Source: JANYCO01 sp035535995 | GTDB taxonomy: Bacteria; Bacteroidota; Bacteroidia; Cytophagales; Cytophagaceae | Length of the DNA stretch: 64,000 nucleotides | Assembly (NCBI GenBank): GCA_035535995.1 | Contig: DATLOZ010000008.1 | Location: 95,777-159,776, forward strand | Reading direction: 5' to 3' | Shown here: positions 50,846 through 58,886 of the stretch, piece after piece | How the letters are laid out: each line of letters starts with the position of its first letter | How positions within the stretch are numbered: position 1 is the stretch's first letter | The notes under the pieces: generated by a model | Told to the model about the DNA's origin: nothing | Seen by the model: the letters and a program-made list of their open reading frames with translations, nothing else | The model's database searches: none | Position numbers and translations under genes: made by a program

Positions 50846-51171
50846 GTATGGAGTGTGTGTTGTGTTTGGAAAAGTTAATGTATAAGGTAAGGTATATTAG
50901 TCTGTATGATTAAATATTTACTCCCCTGCCCCGCTGATCTCTTGCTCAAAAATTTTGTAAATACTTCTTCAAAGTATTTTACGTCTGAATATATATTTTG
51001 TTACATCTTCCAAAAACATAACATAAATATTACATACCACTTTTTCTGAATCACAGGTTATCAGCTGTTCCTGTGCATTCCAGACGATTCAAATTGTTTT
51101 AAAAACATCTAAAAAAAAGCTCAAAATATATTTCTCTATTAAACTTTGAAATTCATTTTGAACTTAATAAT
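50846..51171. other. Intergenic gap, 326 bp
   Basis: AT-rich sequence upstream of the SPFH gene; no ORF, repeat or clear -33/-7 pair was found. It should contain the SPFH promoter. Confidence 0.5.
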
Positions 51172-52200
51172 CTATGCCCCTACTGTTTCCGCTTCTTTCA
51201 CTTTCTGCATCTGCTGTTTTTTCTTTTCAATCTCGCGCTGCATGTATTTTACCGTCTGCGAATAGTCGCCAGGTCTCCAGCCCGGAGGACCGAAGATGTA
51301 CATCAGTTTGTGTCTGAAATTTTTCGTGCTTTTTACATCGTTCCAGATGTCTCTGTATTCGTGGGTTAAGATCTCAATTGGATGATAAGAACTAGGCGGA
51401 TGCACTACTCCAAATTTAATATCTACGTTAGCCTCATCAAGCACTTTATGTGTACCGAAAAGTTTGTCGAAAATATTCAGGTAGCCTCCATGGTTCTTAT
51501 CCATGTACTCTACATTTGAGGCATGGTGCACCTGGTGCTGTTTGTGCGAATTGATAAAATTTTCCAGGAAGCCAAGATAAGGTACAAATTTGCTGTGCAA
51601 CTGAAATTGCCAGATCGATTGTATCGACAAGCAGATCATTACCATTACCGGGTTGAAACCAATGGCAGGAAGCCATACCCAGAAGAACGGTTTGTAGATA
51701 ATGGTGATCCAGCCATTGCGAAAAGCGGTACCTAGATTGAAATTATCAGAAGAGTGATGTACGATATGTGCGGCCCACAAGCACCTCACGGTATGGCTTA
51801 GGCGATGATGCCAGTAGTAATTAAAATCGTCTAAAACCTGGCAGATAAGAAACATATACCAGGCCATGCTGAAAGCATGCCAACCGAAGATATTAATACG
51901 CTCGCCATTTACCAAAGGATTGAATATATCGTACACCCAGATGTACATGATATAAGAAAGACTTTTTGTGAAAACAGAAATGAAGATCGCTCCGGCCCCC
52001 ATCATCGTACTTGCTTGAAAGTCTTTCCATTTATAAAGCTCCGGTTCGTATTTCCAGCTTAGCGTTACTTCCAGGCCTATTAAAAAGAGAAAAACAAAAA
52101 TAGAATAACCCGTAATCGGATCTTCATAAGTATACGGCCCTTGCACCTTGTGAATAAAATCTAGTATCCCATGAAAGCCTTCTGAAATCGCATTAAACAT
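51172..52200 (-). CDS. Sterol desaturase / fatty acid hydroxylase superfamily membrane enzyme
   Basis: A 342-residue membrane protein with the diiron His-box set of the family: HHRLSH, HIVHHS and HQVHH (WYMFLICQVLDDFNYYWHHRLSHTVRCLWAAH...). It has four to five hydrophobic segments and a Lys/Glu-rich tail. The reaction may be hydroxylation of a fatty acid or a carotenoid-like or sterol-like lipid; the substrate is unknown. It stands alone with a possible promoter box (52229-52236). Confidence 0.88.
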   Translation of the reverse strand: MFNAISEGFHGILDFIHKVQGPYTYEDPITGYSIFVFLFLIGLEVTLSWKYEPELYKWKDFQASTMMGAGAIFISVFTKSLSYIMYIWVYDIFNPLVNGERINIFGWHAFSMAWYMFLICQVLDDFNYYWHHRLSHTVRCLWAAHIVHHSSDNFNLGTAFRNGWITIIYKPFFWVWLPAIGFNPVMVMICLSIQSIWQFQLHSKFVPYLGFLENFINSHKQHQVHHASNVEYMDKNHGGYLNIFDKLFGTHKVLDEANVDIKFGVVHPPSSYHPIEILTHEYRDIWNDVKSTKNFRHKLMYIFGPPGWRPGDYSQTVKYMQREIEKKKQQMQKVKEAETVGA

Positions 52201-52228
52201 TATGAAAAGGGTTTGTGATGATCGTTGT

Positions 52229-52236
52229 CAAATTTA
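52229..52236 (-). promoter_or_regulatory. -7 box upstream of the sterol desaturase gene
   Basis: TAAATTTG on the minus strand, 28 nt before the start codon, fits the -7 consensus; no matching -33 element. Confidence 0.35.
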
Positions 52237-52374
52237 ATAAAAAAAAACAGAATTTACAGAATTTAAGAATGTACAGAATTGGAAATTTTTAAAAAAATGT
52301 AAACAAAGTCATTCAGGATCATCCTGTTTAAAAACCAGCTTATTTCCTTTAAGCTAAAAATTCCTTCATTCTGA

Positions 52375-52500
52375 TATTCTGATAAAAAAAATTACGACGA
52401 TACGACGCTTCACAATAATTTTGGCGTAGGCATGAAAGGATATTATGTACAACTAATAATCGGATTTGGTAAAAAGATCAAGGAGATGAACTGGAAATAA
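52375..52500 (+). pseudogene. Possible C-terminal remnant of an outer membrane protein
   Basis: A short open stretch between stops encodes YSDKKNYDDTTLHNNFGVGM, then KGYYVQLIIGFGKKIKEMNWK and a TAA. The GVGMKGYYVQLIIGFG part looks like the last strands of a small beta-barrel, and the protein context upstream is missing. It may be a decayed gene end in the 382-bp gap 52201-52582, where nothing else is recognisable apart from the terminator. Confidence 0.35.
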
Positions 52501-52530
52501 TTACCTGAACATTATTATTAGATTTATTTA

Positions 52531-52562
52531 TCCCTATAAGGTTTTAAAAAACCTTATAGGGA
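52531..52562 (-). terminator. Terminator of the MerR-family gene
   Basis: TCCCTATAAGGTTTT / AAAACCTTATAGGGA form a long, nearly loop-less stem just downstream of the MerR gene. Confidence 0.75.
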
Positions 52563-52582
52563 TTGTACTATACTATGATGAA

Positions 52583-53344
52583 TCAATGTTCAATATTATC
52601 TCCCTCACAAAACACCTGGATTGCTTCATTCACAAAGGCTGCCAGGCCTGGACGGAATTTTTCGTAGTAGGCTGTAAAGCGCTCATCTTCTACATACATT
52701 TTTCCTAATCCACGATAGATCTCCTCAGTTACTTTGTAAAATTGTCCTATGTAAGTATAGTGCTGCTCAATTACATTTTGCACGGCTGCTGAAGCGGGAG
52801 ATTGATCAGCGAGATTTGCCAACTGTTGGGTGATCCTTTCCCCTTGTTGTTTCAGATCCGCCCATCCTTGAGCCCCCATTTTTTTGATCCGTTCTTCCGA
52901 CTGTGCTACCATTTCTTCACCCCAACGCTCGGAGGCTTCTTTCCGGTAAGCTTTTGCTTGCTCTTCCGAAAATCCTTCGTAAAGTTCTTTGTCTGTCATC
53001 ATATCCTGATTGTTTTTTAAATTTTCAATAGTTCTGTCAATCGTTATCAGCAAGACTTTCATCTGCTCGGCCTTCTGTTGCAATTTTTCGCGATGGTATT
53101 CAAGCGAACTGAGCAAATCAAAATCTTCTTTGTCCAACAATTCGCGAATTTCGTGCAAAGGAAAATCCAGTTCACGGTAGAAAAGTATTTGCTGCAAGCG
53201 CAACAATTCTTTTTTGCCATAATATCGATACCTCGCTTCCGACCTCACAGAAGGCTGGAGCAAACCAATTTGGTCGTAATGATGAAGCGTGCGCACACTT
53301 ACACCAGCCAGGGCTGACAACTCTTTTACAGTATATCCGGACAT
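52583..53344 (-). CDS. MerR-family regulator with TipAS domain
   Basis: A 253-residue regulator: N-terminal MerR helix-turn-helix (YTVKELSALAGVSVRTLHHYDQIGLLQPS), a coiled coil (about 80-115) and a C-terminal TipAS-like domain (about 130-250; ELYEGFSEEQAKAYRKEASERWG, YIGQFYKVTEEIYRGLGKMY) that in TipA binds thiopeptide antibiotics and in other members senses various compounds. The start at 53344 lies directly before the HTH. A MerR-type promoter with a 19-bp spacer precedes the gene, so autoregulation is likely. Confidence 0.9.
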   Translation of the reverse strand: MSGYTVKELSALAGVSVRTLHHYDQIGLLQPSVRSEARYRYYGKKELLRLQQILFYRELDFPLHEIRELLDKEDFDLLSSLEYHREKLQQKAEQMKVLLITIDRTIENLKNNQDMMTDKELYEGFSEEQAKAYRKEASERWGEEMVAQSEERIKKMGAQGWADLKQQGERITQQLANLADQSPASAAVQNVIEQHYTYIGQFYKVTEEIYRGLGKMYVEDERFTAYYEKFRPGLAAFVNEAIQVFCEGDNIEH

Positions 53345-53367
53345 ACTATTATTTATTTGACTATACA

Positions 53368-53398
53368 AACATACGCTATGACGTCGCGTTAGAGTCAA
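53368..53398 (-). promoter_or_regulatory. MerR-type operator/promoter with 19-bp spacer
   Basis: On the minus strand TTGACT (53393-53398), 19 bases, TATGTT (53368-53373). The spacer holds a dyad ACGC ... GCGT. A stretched 19-bp spacer is the hallmark of MerR-controlled promoters, which the regulator untwists. The TTGACT box is of sigma-70 type, unlike the TTTG boxes elsewhere in the window. Confidence 0.7.
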
Positions 53399-53436
53399 GC
53401 GTTTTGTTAAAAAAATTTGAATGATGAATTATGAAT

Positions 53437-53473
53437 AAAAAAACACCCTTGAAATTTTCTTTCAAGGGTGTTT
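53437..53473 (-). terminator. Terminator after yqeY
   Basis: AAACACCCTTGAAA / TTTCAAGGGTGTTT, a perfect 14-bp stem with flanking A/T runs, 50 bp after the YqeY stop. Confidence 0.8.
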
Positions 53474-53522
53474 AAATAATTTTCCATAACAGAATTATAA
53501 ACTAAACTCAAAATTTACAACT

Positions 53523-53972
53523 TTAACTTAAAAGGCTTTTTACCAGAGAAGAAATAACTTTCCCATCCGCTTGTCCGGCCAGCTCTTTGCTTGCTACGCC
53601 CATTACCTTGCCCAGATCTCCAGGGCCGGTAGCTCCTACTTTGGCAATAATGGCTTGCAGTTTTGCTTTTACTTCTTCTTCAGACAATTGTTTCGGCAAA
53701 TAACGTTCGATAATGCCTAGTTCAAACATTTCTTTTTCTTCCAGGTCTTTTCTTCCCTGCTGCGCAAATACTTCTGCCGACTCTTTGCGCTGCTTGGCAG
53801 CTTTGGCAAGAATCTTTGTCTCCGCATCCTGCGCTAATTCTTCTTTTGCTCCTTTTTCAGTCTCTGCAAGCAGAATCATCGACTTGATTGCTCTTAGCGC
53901 AAGCAACTCTGGTTGATTTTTTGCAAGCATTGCTTTTTTAATGTCTCCGTCAATTTGTTCTTTTAAACTCAT
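53523..53972 (-). CDS. GatB/YqeY domain-containing protein
   Basis: A 149-residue helical protein, MSLKEQIDGDIKKAMLAKNQPELLALRAIKSMI, with ERYLPKQLSEEEVKAKLQAII and GDLGKVMGVASKELAGQADGKVISSLVKSLL, the standard YqeY fold. YqeY is a tRNA-amidotransferase-like domain protein of unclear function. Single gene with its own terminator. Confidence 0.93.
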   Translation of the reverse strand: MSLKEQIDGDIKKAMLAKNQPELLALRAIKSMILLAETEKGAKEELAQDAETKILAKAAKQRKESAEVFAQQGRKDLEEKEMFELGIIERYLPKQLSEEEVKAKLQAIIAKVGATGPGDLGKVMGVASKELAGQADGKVISSLVKSLLS

Positions 53973-54009
53973 ATCGTTTGAATTTTATTGTTAAATAGCC
54001 AACTTTGTT

Positions 54010-54048
54010 TTGAAGTTTGAAGTTGAAAGTAAAAAGTTTAAAAACATT
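54010..54048. repeat. Family F heptads (TTTGAAG/TTGAAAG)
   Basis: TTTGAAG-TTGAAAG-TAAAAAG-TTTAAAA upstream of pdxJ. Confidence 0.55.
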
Positions 54049-54114
54049 CCACTTTGTAACTAAACATAAATCATCAGAACTCTAAATAAGCATTCTGATC
54101 TGTAAATTCAAAAT

Positions 54115-54828
54115 ATGACCCGTTTAAGTGTAAATATCAATAAAATAGCCACGCTTCGAAATTCCAGAGGTGGCAATAATCCTGATGTAGTGAAAACCGC
54201 GCTCGACTGCGAACGCTTCGGAGCAGAAGGCATCACCGTACATCCCCGTCCCGACGAGCGCCATATCCGCTACAGCGATGTGAGAGCGTTGAAAAAACTG
54301 ATCAAAACAGAATTCAATATTGAAGGAAATCCTGAGCCGAAATTTATTGATCTTGTACTCGAAGTAAAACCCGCGCAAGTAACACTTGTACCCGATGAAC
54401 CAGGCGCGATCACTTCCAATCAAGGATGGGACACCGTTAAACATCAATCTTTTTTGAAAGAAGTCACCAAGGCCTTTCAGCAACAAGGCATCCGCGTATC
54501 ACTGTTTGTAGACCCCATACCAGCCATGATAGAAGGCGCAGCCAGTGTAGGCGCTGATCGTGTAGAACTCTATACAGAGCCTTATGCAAAACATTACCAT
54601 GAAAACCGGGAAAAAGCCGTAGCCGATTACATCAAAGCCGCGGAAGCCGCCTCCAAAGCAGGACTTGGCCTCAACGCCGGACACGATCTGGATTTGCACA
54701 ATCTTCAATATTTAAAACAACAATTAAAAAACCTGGACGAAGTTTCCATAGGTCATGCGCTCATTTGCGATGCGCTGTACTATGGATTAGAAAATACGAT
54801 CCAACTATATTTAAAACAACTTAAATAA
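54115..54828 (+). CDS. pdxJ: Pyridoxine 5'-phosphate synthase
   Basis: A 237-residue TIM-barrel enzyme that joins 1-deoxy-xylulose-5-phosphate and 3-amino-2-oxopropyl phosphate. Signatures: LSVNINKIATLRNSRGGNNPDV, GITVHPRPDERHIRYSDV, FNIEGNP and GLGLNAGHDLDLHNL. It has the usual PdxJ length. The alpha/beta hydrolase gene follows after 18 bp on the same strand. Confidence 0.96.
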   Translation: MTRLSVNINKIATLRNSRGGNNPDVVKTALDCERFGAEGITVHPRPDERHIRYSDVRALKKLIKTEFNIEGNPEPKFIDLVLEVKPAQVTLVPDEPGAITSNQGWDTVKHQSFLKEVTKAFQQQGIRVSLFVDPIPAMIEGAASVGADRVELYTEPYAKHYHENREKAVADYIKAAEAASKAGLGLNAGHDLDLHNLQYLKQQLKNLDEVSIGHALICDALYYGLENTIQLYLKQLK

Positions 54829-54846
54829 AAGGATCATTTTATTAAT

Positions 54847-55608
54847 ATGAATCTATACAACAGAGAACTCGGCGAAGGCAACCCTCCTATTGTGATCCTT
54901 CACGGCGTATTCGGGTCTTGCGACAACTGGCTCACCGTTTCCAAAGGACTTGCAGAAACCAATAAGATCTACCTCCTGGATGCCCGCAACCACGGCCATT
55001 CCCCGCACAGCGATGAATTTAATTACGATGTGATGGCGAATGATCTCTATGAATTCATCCAACAAAAAAATCTTTCTTCCCCAGTTCTGATCGGTCATTC
55101 TATGGGCGGAAAAACGGTGATGAAATTTGCACTGAAATATCCGGATGCTTTTTCAAAAATGGTAGTGGTAGATATTTCGCCTCGTTATTATCCACCGCAT
55201 CACCAGTCCATCATCGCCGGCCTGAGCGCGATCCCGGTTGATACACTCCAGACGAGACAAGAGGCAGATGATATTCTTAAAAATTTTGAGCCTGAATTAG
55301 GCGTGCGACAATTCTTATTAAAAAATCTTTACCGCAACGAACAAAACGGTTTCAGCTGGCGCATGAATTTCGAAGTGATCAAAAATAAGATTGAAAACAT
55401 TGGCGAAGCATTGGATGCAAACGCAAAAATTTCAAAACCTGCTTTGTTTGTGCGCGGATCAAATTCAAGGTATATCCAGGAGAAAGATGAGATTTTAATT
55501 CGCCAGATCTTTTCAGATGTAAAAATAGAAACTGTAGAAGGCGCAGGCCATTGGGTACAGGCGGAGAAGCCGAAGGAGTTTTTGGAGGTGGTGAAGAAGT
55601 TTATTTGA
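54847..55608 (+). CDS. Alpha/beta-fold hydrolase
   Basis: A 253-residue hydrolase with an HG oxyanion segment (VILHGVFGSCDNW), nucleophile elbow GHSMGGKT and the C-terminal His in GAGHWVQAEKP; it is close to the YbfF esterase type. The real substrate is unknown. It lies 18 bp behind pdxJ and is probably co-transcribed with it. Confidence 0.88.
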   Translation: MNLYNRELGEGNPPIVILHGVFGSCDNWLTVSKGLAETNKIYLLDARNHGHSPHSDEFNYDVMANDLYEFIQQKNLSSPVLIGHSMGGKTVMKFALKYPDAFSKMVVVDISPRYYPPHHQSIIAGLSAIPVDTLQTRQEADDILKNFEPELGVRQFLLKNLYRNEQNGFSWRMNFEVIKNKIENIGEALDANAKISKPALFVRGSNSRYIQEKDEILIRQIFSDVKIETVEGAGHWVQAEKPKEFLEVVKKFI

Positions 55609-55610
55609 AG

Positions 55611-55668
55611 TTATGAGTTATGATTGTTGAGTTATGAGTTAATTGTTTTTTCAATTCATAACTCAAAA
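55611..55668. repeat. Family A heptad hairpin, short
   Basis: TTATGAG-TTATGAT-TGTTGAG-TTATGAG, then AATTCATAACTCAAAATT as inverse arm, between convergent genes. The right arm overlaps the end of the lipoprotein gene. Confidence 0.8.
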
Positions 55669-56367
55669 TTTCTCATTCACATTTTCCATCCACAATTCTT
55701 TTGCCTTTTCTAAAAAGGATGGCGGCGCATTTATGAAATCATTTGCATTTTCATATCTTCCGTCAGCAGACTTCCAATCGTCTTTGCTTCTGGTAATTTT
55801 TGAAAGATCTGGCTCCCATGTCTTCATATCTAATGCTTCCGGCGATCCCTCATCTGCTTTTACATACATGCGTCCTCGCAAAGCATATTTATTTTTACCT
55901 TCATGTTCTATTACTTTCATTGTAGAAGGAGAAATATCTCCACGACAAGAGAGTCTATATATGATAAAACTTTCTGCAATGCTATCATTGTCTAAATCGG
56001 TAAAAGTTGGTACACCAATGAATTCGGCCGTGAGATCAACTGTACAGCTGTTTTCAAAATCGTACATTTCCCATAATATTTTCGGGTTAACATCTTTACG
56101 AACTACATACTGTCGAGCAAATAATTCCCTGGTTGAAGCGCTGTCATCTATATCTTCTACTTTTACCAATTTATTATTGGTAGAAAGGATCAAAATATTT
56201 TTACCATTTTTATCCTTCCATTGCCAAGCTTGTAGAAAAGAACCTTTGTATGTAAATTCTTGTGAGAGTTCTTTTTTACTGATTTGTGTAACAGAAAAAT
56301 TTTGCTGCTTATTGGCACAAGCGCCAAGAACAGTGATAACTAAGAATAATAAAAAGACATTTTTCAT
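55663..56367 (-). CDS. Lipoprotein, possible surface-polysaccharide-type (M949_RS01915-like)
   Basis: A 234-residue lipoprotein (lipobox VLGAC). It contains YKGSFLQAWQWKDKNGKNILILSTNN and DLDNDSIAESFIIYRLSC, which resemble the family named after Riemerella M949_RS01915 (surface polysaccharide biosynthesis); this match is from memory and weak. The DxDxDS segment may bind calcium. The neighbours say nothing about function. Confidence 0.55.
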   Translation of the reverse strand: MKNVFLLFLVITVLGACANKQQNFSVTQISKKELSQEFTYKGSFLQAWQWKDKNGKNILILSTNNKLVKVEDIDDSASTRELFARQYVVRKDVNPKILWEMYDFENSCTVDLTAEFIGVPTFTDLDNDSIAESFIIYRLSCRGDISPSTMKVIEHEGKNKYALRGRMYVKADEGSPEALDMKTWEPDLSKITRSKDDWKSADGRYENANDFINAPPSFLEKAKELWMENVNEKF

Positions 56368-56410
56368 ATTGATCCTATTAGACCTAAAGACTTTATATAT
56401 TTTGTTCGCT

Positions 56411-56563
56411 AAGAGTCTCCCGCATCCTGAGGTTATTTGTTAGTAGAAACGTTTGCAGGGGACTCTGATCTGTTGGTATCAAATGCGGAGGTTCTTTTTA
56501 CAAGCTCGGAGTCCCCTGGTAAAGCTCCTGTTAAATTTTACGTCCGGGGTGCGGGAGACTCCG
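56411..56563. repeat. Family E ~150-bp imperfect hairpin element
   Basis: The arms align over about 62 bp in equal length: GAGTCTCCCGCATCC ... CAGGGGACTCTGA on the left, and the inverse of TCGGAGTCCCCTG ... GGGTGCGGGAGACTC on the right. It lies between the lipoprotein gene and a single family A arm, upstream of both the lipoprotein start and the end of the PRTase gene. Confidence 0.8.
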
Positions 56564-56574
56564 AGCGGACTAAT

Positions 56575-56603
56575 TCAATATTCACAATTCATAACTCATA
56601 ACT
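56575..56603. repeat. Family A heptads, single arm
   Basis: ATTCACAATTCATAACTCATAAC at the end of the phosphoribosyltransferase gene, inverse orientation only. Confidence 0.7.
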
Positions 56604-56605
56604 TC

Positions 56606-57109
56606 TCAATGCATATACACCCCAAACTTCTCATCGTCAAATACCACGTCGATATGTTCCATCAACGTAGTCGCGAGCGAGTAGCCTATATAATCGGGTG
56701 AGACAGGAAAGTTATTATGACTGCGGTTGACAATTACAGCGGTCTGTAATTTTTTAAGAGGAATCGTTAAAAAAGGCTGCAAGCTGAAAACCAATGTACG
56801 TCCGGTATTCAGCACATCATCAGTGATCACCACTACTTTGTTTTGAAGCGAATTCAAATCTACATCAAGCGAAACAGGGCTTTGGCTTTTCGCCGATTTA
56901 TCAAGGGTGATCTTTACAAGCTTTACCGGGATCGGGCAAATTTCTTTAAGCTCTTTTATCAGAAGCTCTGCAAAAAAATATCCTTTGTCGTAAATTCCTG
57001 CCACCACAATTTCCTGCTCCTGGTAGTTACGTTCATACACTTGGTAAGCAATCCTTCTGATCTTTTGAAGCGTTTCTTTTTTGTCGAGTATAAGGTTAGA
57101 TTCTGCCAT
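56606..57109 (-). CDS. Phosphoribosyltransferase (PyrR-like)
   Basis: A 167-residue PRTase with the PRPP loop VVVITDDVLNTGRTL, a KGYFFAELL segment and ILDKKETLQKIRRIAYQVYER. PyrR-type proteins regulate pyrimidine genes or transfer uracil; a pyr operon is not next to it, so the role is open. It lies divergent from the L31 gene across a family F repeat. Confidence 0.85.
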   Translation of the reverse strand: MAESNLILDKKETLQKIRRIAYQVYERNYQEQEIVVAGIYDKGYFFAELLIKELKEICPIPVKLVKITLDKSAKSQSPVSLDVDLNSLQNKVVVITDDVLNTGRTLVFSLQPFLTIPLKKLQTAVIVNRSHNNFPVSPDYIGYSLATTLMEHIDVVFDDEKFGVYMH

Positions 57110-57140
57110 AATTATTGCCTTTTCTGTACCAATAATACCG

Positions 57141-57222
57141 GATTAAGTTGAAAGTTTAAAGTTCAAAGTCTAAAGTTTAAGCCATCAAAGGTTTAACTTT
57201 CAATTTTTAACTTTTAAACCAT
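57141..57222. repeat. Family F heptad hairpin
   Basis: TTGAAAG-TTTAAAG-TTCAAAG-TCTAAAG-TTTAAGC and, after a short gap, TTTAACT-TTCAATT-TTTAACT-TTTAAAC as the inverse. Again 7-bp units. Confidence 0.75.
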
Positions 57223-57302
57223 ATTTAAAACATTGAATATCAAACATTTAAACAAAAATAAGATTTTTCCTGATTCTATTGGCTTGAAAACCAAATTTTC
57301 TA

Positions 57303-57310
57303 TATCTTTG
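57303..57310 (+). promoter_or_regulatory. -7 box of rpmE2
   Basis: TATCTTTG fits the Bacteroidota -7 consensus 39 nt before the L31 start codon. A -33 element is only roughly present (ATTG at 57278-57281). Confidence 0.65.
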
Positions 57311-57348
57311 CAGTCCTTTTGATATAGAATACAAAATAATTAAGTGAT

Positions 57349-57594
57349 ATGAAAAAAGATATTCATCCGAATTACAGAGCCGTAGTATTTGAAGATACTT
57401 CTAGTGGATTCAAATTTCTTACAAAGTCTACCGTAAACACAAAAGAAACAATCGTTTGGGAAGACGGGAATACTTATCCTTGTATGAAAATCGAGGTTAG
57501 CTCTGCTTCTCACCCATTCTACACTGGTAAGAAGATGTTCCTTGATACAGCGGGTCGCGTGGAGAAATTCCAGAAGAAATACGCAAAAAAATAA
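57349..57594 (+). CDS. rpmE2: 50S ribosomal protein L31, type B
   Basis: An 81-residue L31 starting MKKDIHPNYRAVVFEDTSSGFKFLTKST, without the zinc-binding Cys pairs of the type A protein. Type B L31 is usual in Bacteroidota. Its terminator is at 57623-57660. Confidence 0.96.
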   Translation: MKKDIHPNYRAVVFEDTSSGFKFLTKSTVNTKETIVWEDGNTYPCMKIEVSSASHPFYTGKKMFLDTAGRVEKFQKKYAKK

Positions 57595-57622
57595 TCTTTC
57601 AAAATTATTTATACACAACAAT

Positions 57623-57660
57623 AGTCTCTGTGAACAACAATTCATAGAGACTTTTTTATT
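57623..57660 (+). terminator. Terminator of rpmE2
   Basis: AGTCTCTGTGAA pairs with TTCATAGAGACT around CAACAA, followed by TTTTTTATT. Confidence 0.85.
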
Positions 57661-57664
57661 TTTG
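57657..57664 (+). promoter_or_regulatory. Possible -7 box of the GlmU-like gene
   Basis: TATTTTTG overlaps the rpmE2 terminator and ends 4 nt before the ATG at 57669, which would give a leaderless mRNA. No -33 element was found. Confidence 0.35.
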
Positions 57665-57668
57665 TACC

Positions 57669-58811
57669 ATGAACTTCATTCTGTTCGACGATCCTGAATA
57701 TCGGGTTACTCTTTTACCGCTCACCTTTACGAGGCCGGTAGCAGACATCCGGATTGGTATTTTCAAAATTTCTGAAAAATGGGAAAAATATTTGGGCGAA
57801 AAAATTTCCTTCCAGACCGAACAATACCTCTCTAAAAAATTCACGTTACACTCCGGCAACGACAGCATATATATCAATGGCAGCGTTTGTCCTACCCCCG
57901 AATTGCTTTCCGAAATCAGCAAACTTGAAAATGGTCAGGCGCTTGTCCAAAACGACAGCCTGCTGGCTTATCGCAACGAAGCAAAAAATAAAAAAGCATT
58001 TTCCGGAGAACTTACCATTCTTCGCAATACCTGGGACATATTCTCCCACAACGGAAAAGAGCTACGCCGCGATTTTGAACTGGTAAAAAAATCAGGGAAG
58101 TCAATCGGCATTTCTGATCCGCATACAAGAGTTTACAATCCTGAAAATATTTTTGTAGAAGAAGGAGCAAAAATTTACGCAGCCATTCTCAATGCGGAAA
58201 ACGGCCCGATCTACCTGGGAAAAAATTCTGAAGTACAGGAAGGTGCTATGATCCGTGGGGCTTTTGCGCTTTGCGAAGGTTCGGTAGTGAACATGGGTGG
58301 AAAAATGCGGGGCGACAATACCATCGGTCCATTCTGCAAAGTAGGTGGCGAGGTAAGCAATTCTGTAATGTTTGCCTACAGCAACAAAGCACACGACGGT
58401 TTCATGGGCAACTCTGTGATTGGTGAGTGGTGCAATTTTGGCGCTGACTCCAACACATCCAATCTTAAAAACAACTACGCCAACATTCGTGTTTACTCTT
58501 ACAAAGAAAAAGACTTTGTAGATTCCGGCCGCCAATTCTGCGGCCTGGTAATGGGCGATCATTCCAAAAGTGGCATCAATATTATGTTTGACTCCGGCAC
58601 CGTAGTAGGCGTGAACGCCAGCATATACGGCGCCAAGTATTCTCCAAAATTTATTCCTTCTTATTCCTGGGGAGATATTGAGAACTTGCAGGTCTATCGC
58701 CTTGACAAGGCCTTGGATGTAGCTGAGCGCGTACTCGCGAGAAGAAATATAACCTTATCGGATATCGATAAAGAAATTTTGACGGAAGTCTTTAAACAAG
58801 AAAACCAATAA
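57669..58811 (+). CDS. GlmU-like sugar nucleotidyltransferase/acetyltransferase, Bacteroidota type
   Basis: A 380-residue protein: N-terminal degenerate nucleotidyltransferase-like domain (NFILFDDPEYRVTLLPLTFTRPVADIRIGI) and a C-terminal left-handed beta-helix of hexapeptide repeats (VEEGAKIYAAILNAENGPIYLG, GAMIRGAFALCEGSVVNMGG, GEWCNFGADSNTSNLKNNY). It resembles the alternative GlmU of Bacteroidota that makes UDP-GlcNAc. It opens a plus-strand run that continues with the DNA polymerase subunit gene. Confidence 0.85.
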   Translation: MNFILFDDPEYRVTLLPLTFTRPVADIRIGIFKISEKWEKYLGEKISFQTEQYLSKKFTLHSGNDSIYINGSVCPTPELLSEISKLENGQALVQNDSLLAYRNEAKNKKAFSGELTILRNTWDIFSHNGKELRRDFELVKKSGKSIGISDPHTRVYNPENIFVEEGAKIYAAILNAENGPIYLGKNSEVQEGAMIRGAFALCEGSVVNMGGKMRGDNTIGPFCKVGGEVSNSVMFAYSNKAHDGFMGNSVIGEWCNFGADSNTSNLKNNYANIRVYSYKEKDFVDSGRQFCGLVMGDHSKSGINIMFDSGTVVGVNASIYGAKYSPKFIPSYSWGDIENLQVYRLDKALDVAERVLARRNITLSDIDKEILTEVFKQENQ

Positions 58812-58812
58812 A

Positions 58813-58880
58813 TATGAATGTTGAGTTATGAATGTTGAATGATTTAAAATTCATAATTCATAACTCAACATTCATAACTC
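58813..58880. repeat. Family A heptad hairpin
   Basis: TGTTGAG-TTATGAA-TGTTGAA and the inverse TTCATAA-TTCATAA-CTCAACA-TTCATAA, between two genes in the same direction. Confidence 0.85.
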
Positions 58881-58886
58881 CCAAAA

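Noticed and set aside
55643..56443. Plus-strand ORF of 266 codons over the lipoprotein gene
   Set aside because: Its complement has a clear lipobox and family-like sequence, whereas this frame is Ser/Phe-rich noise.
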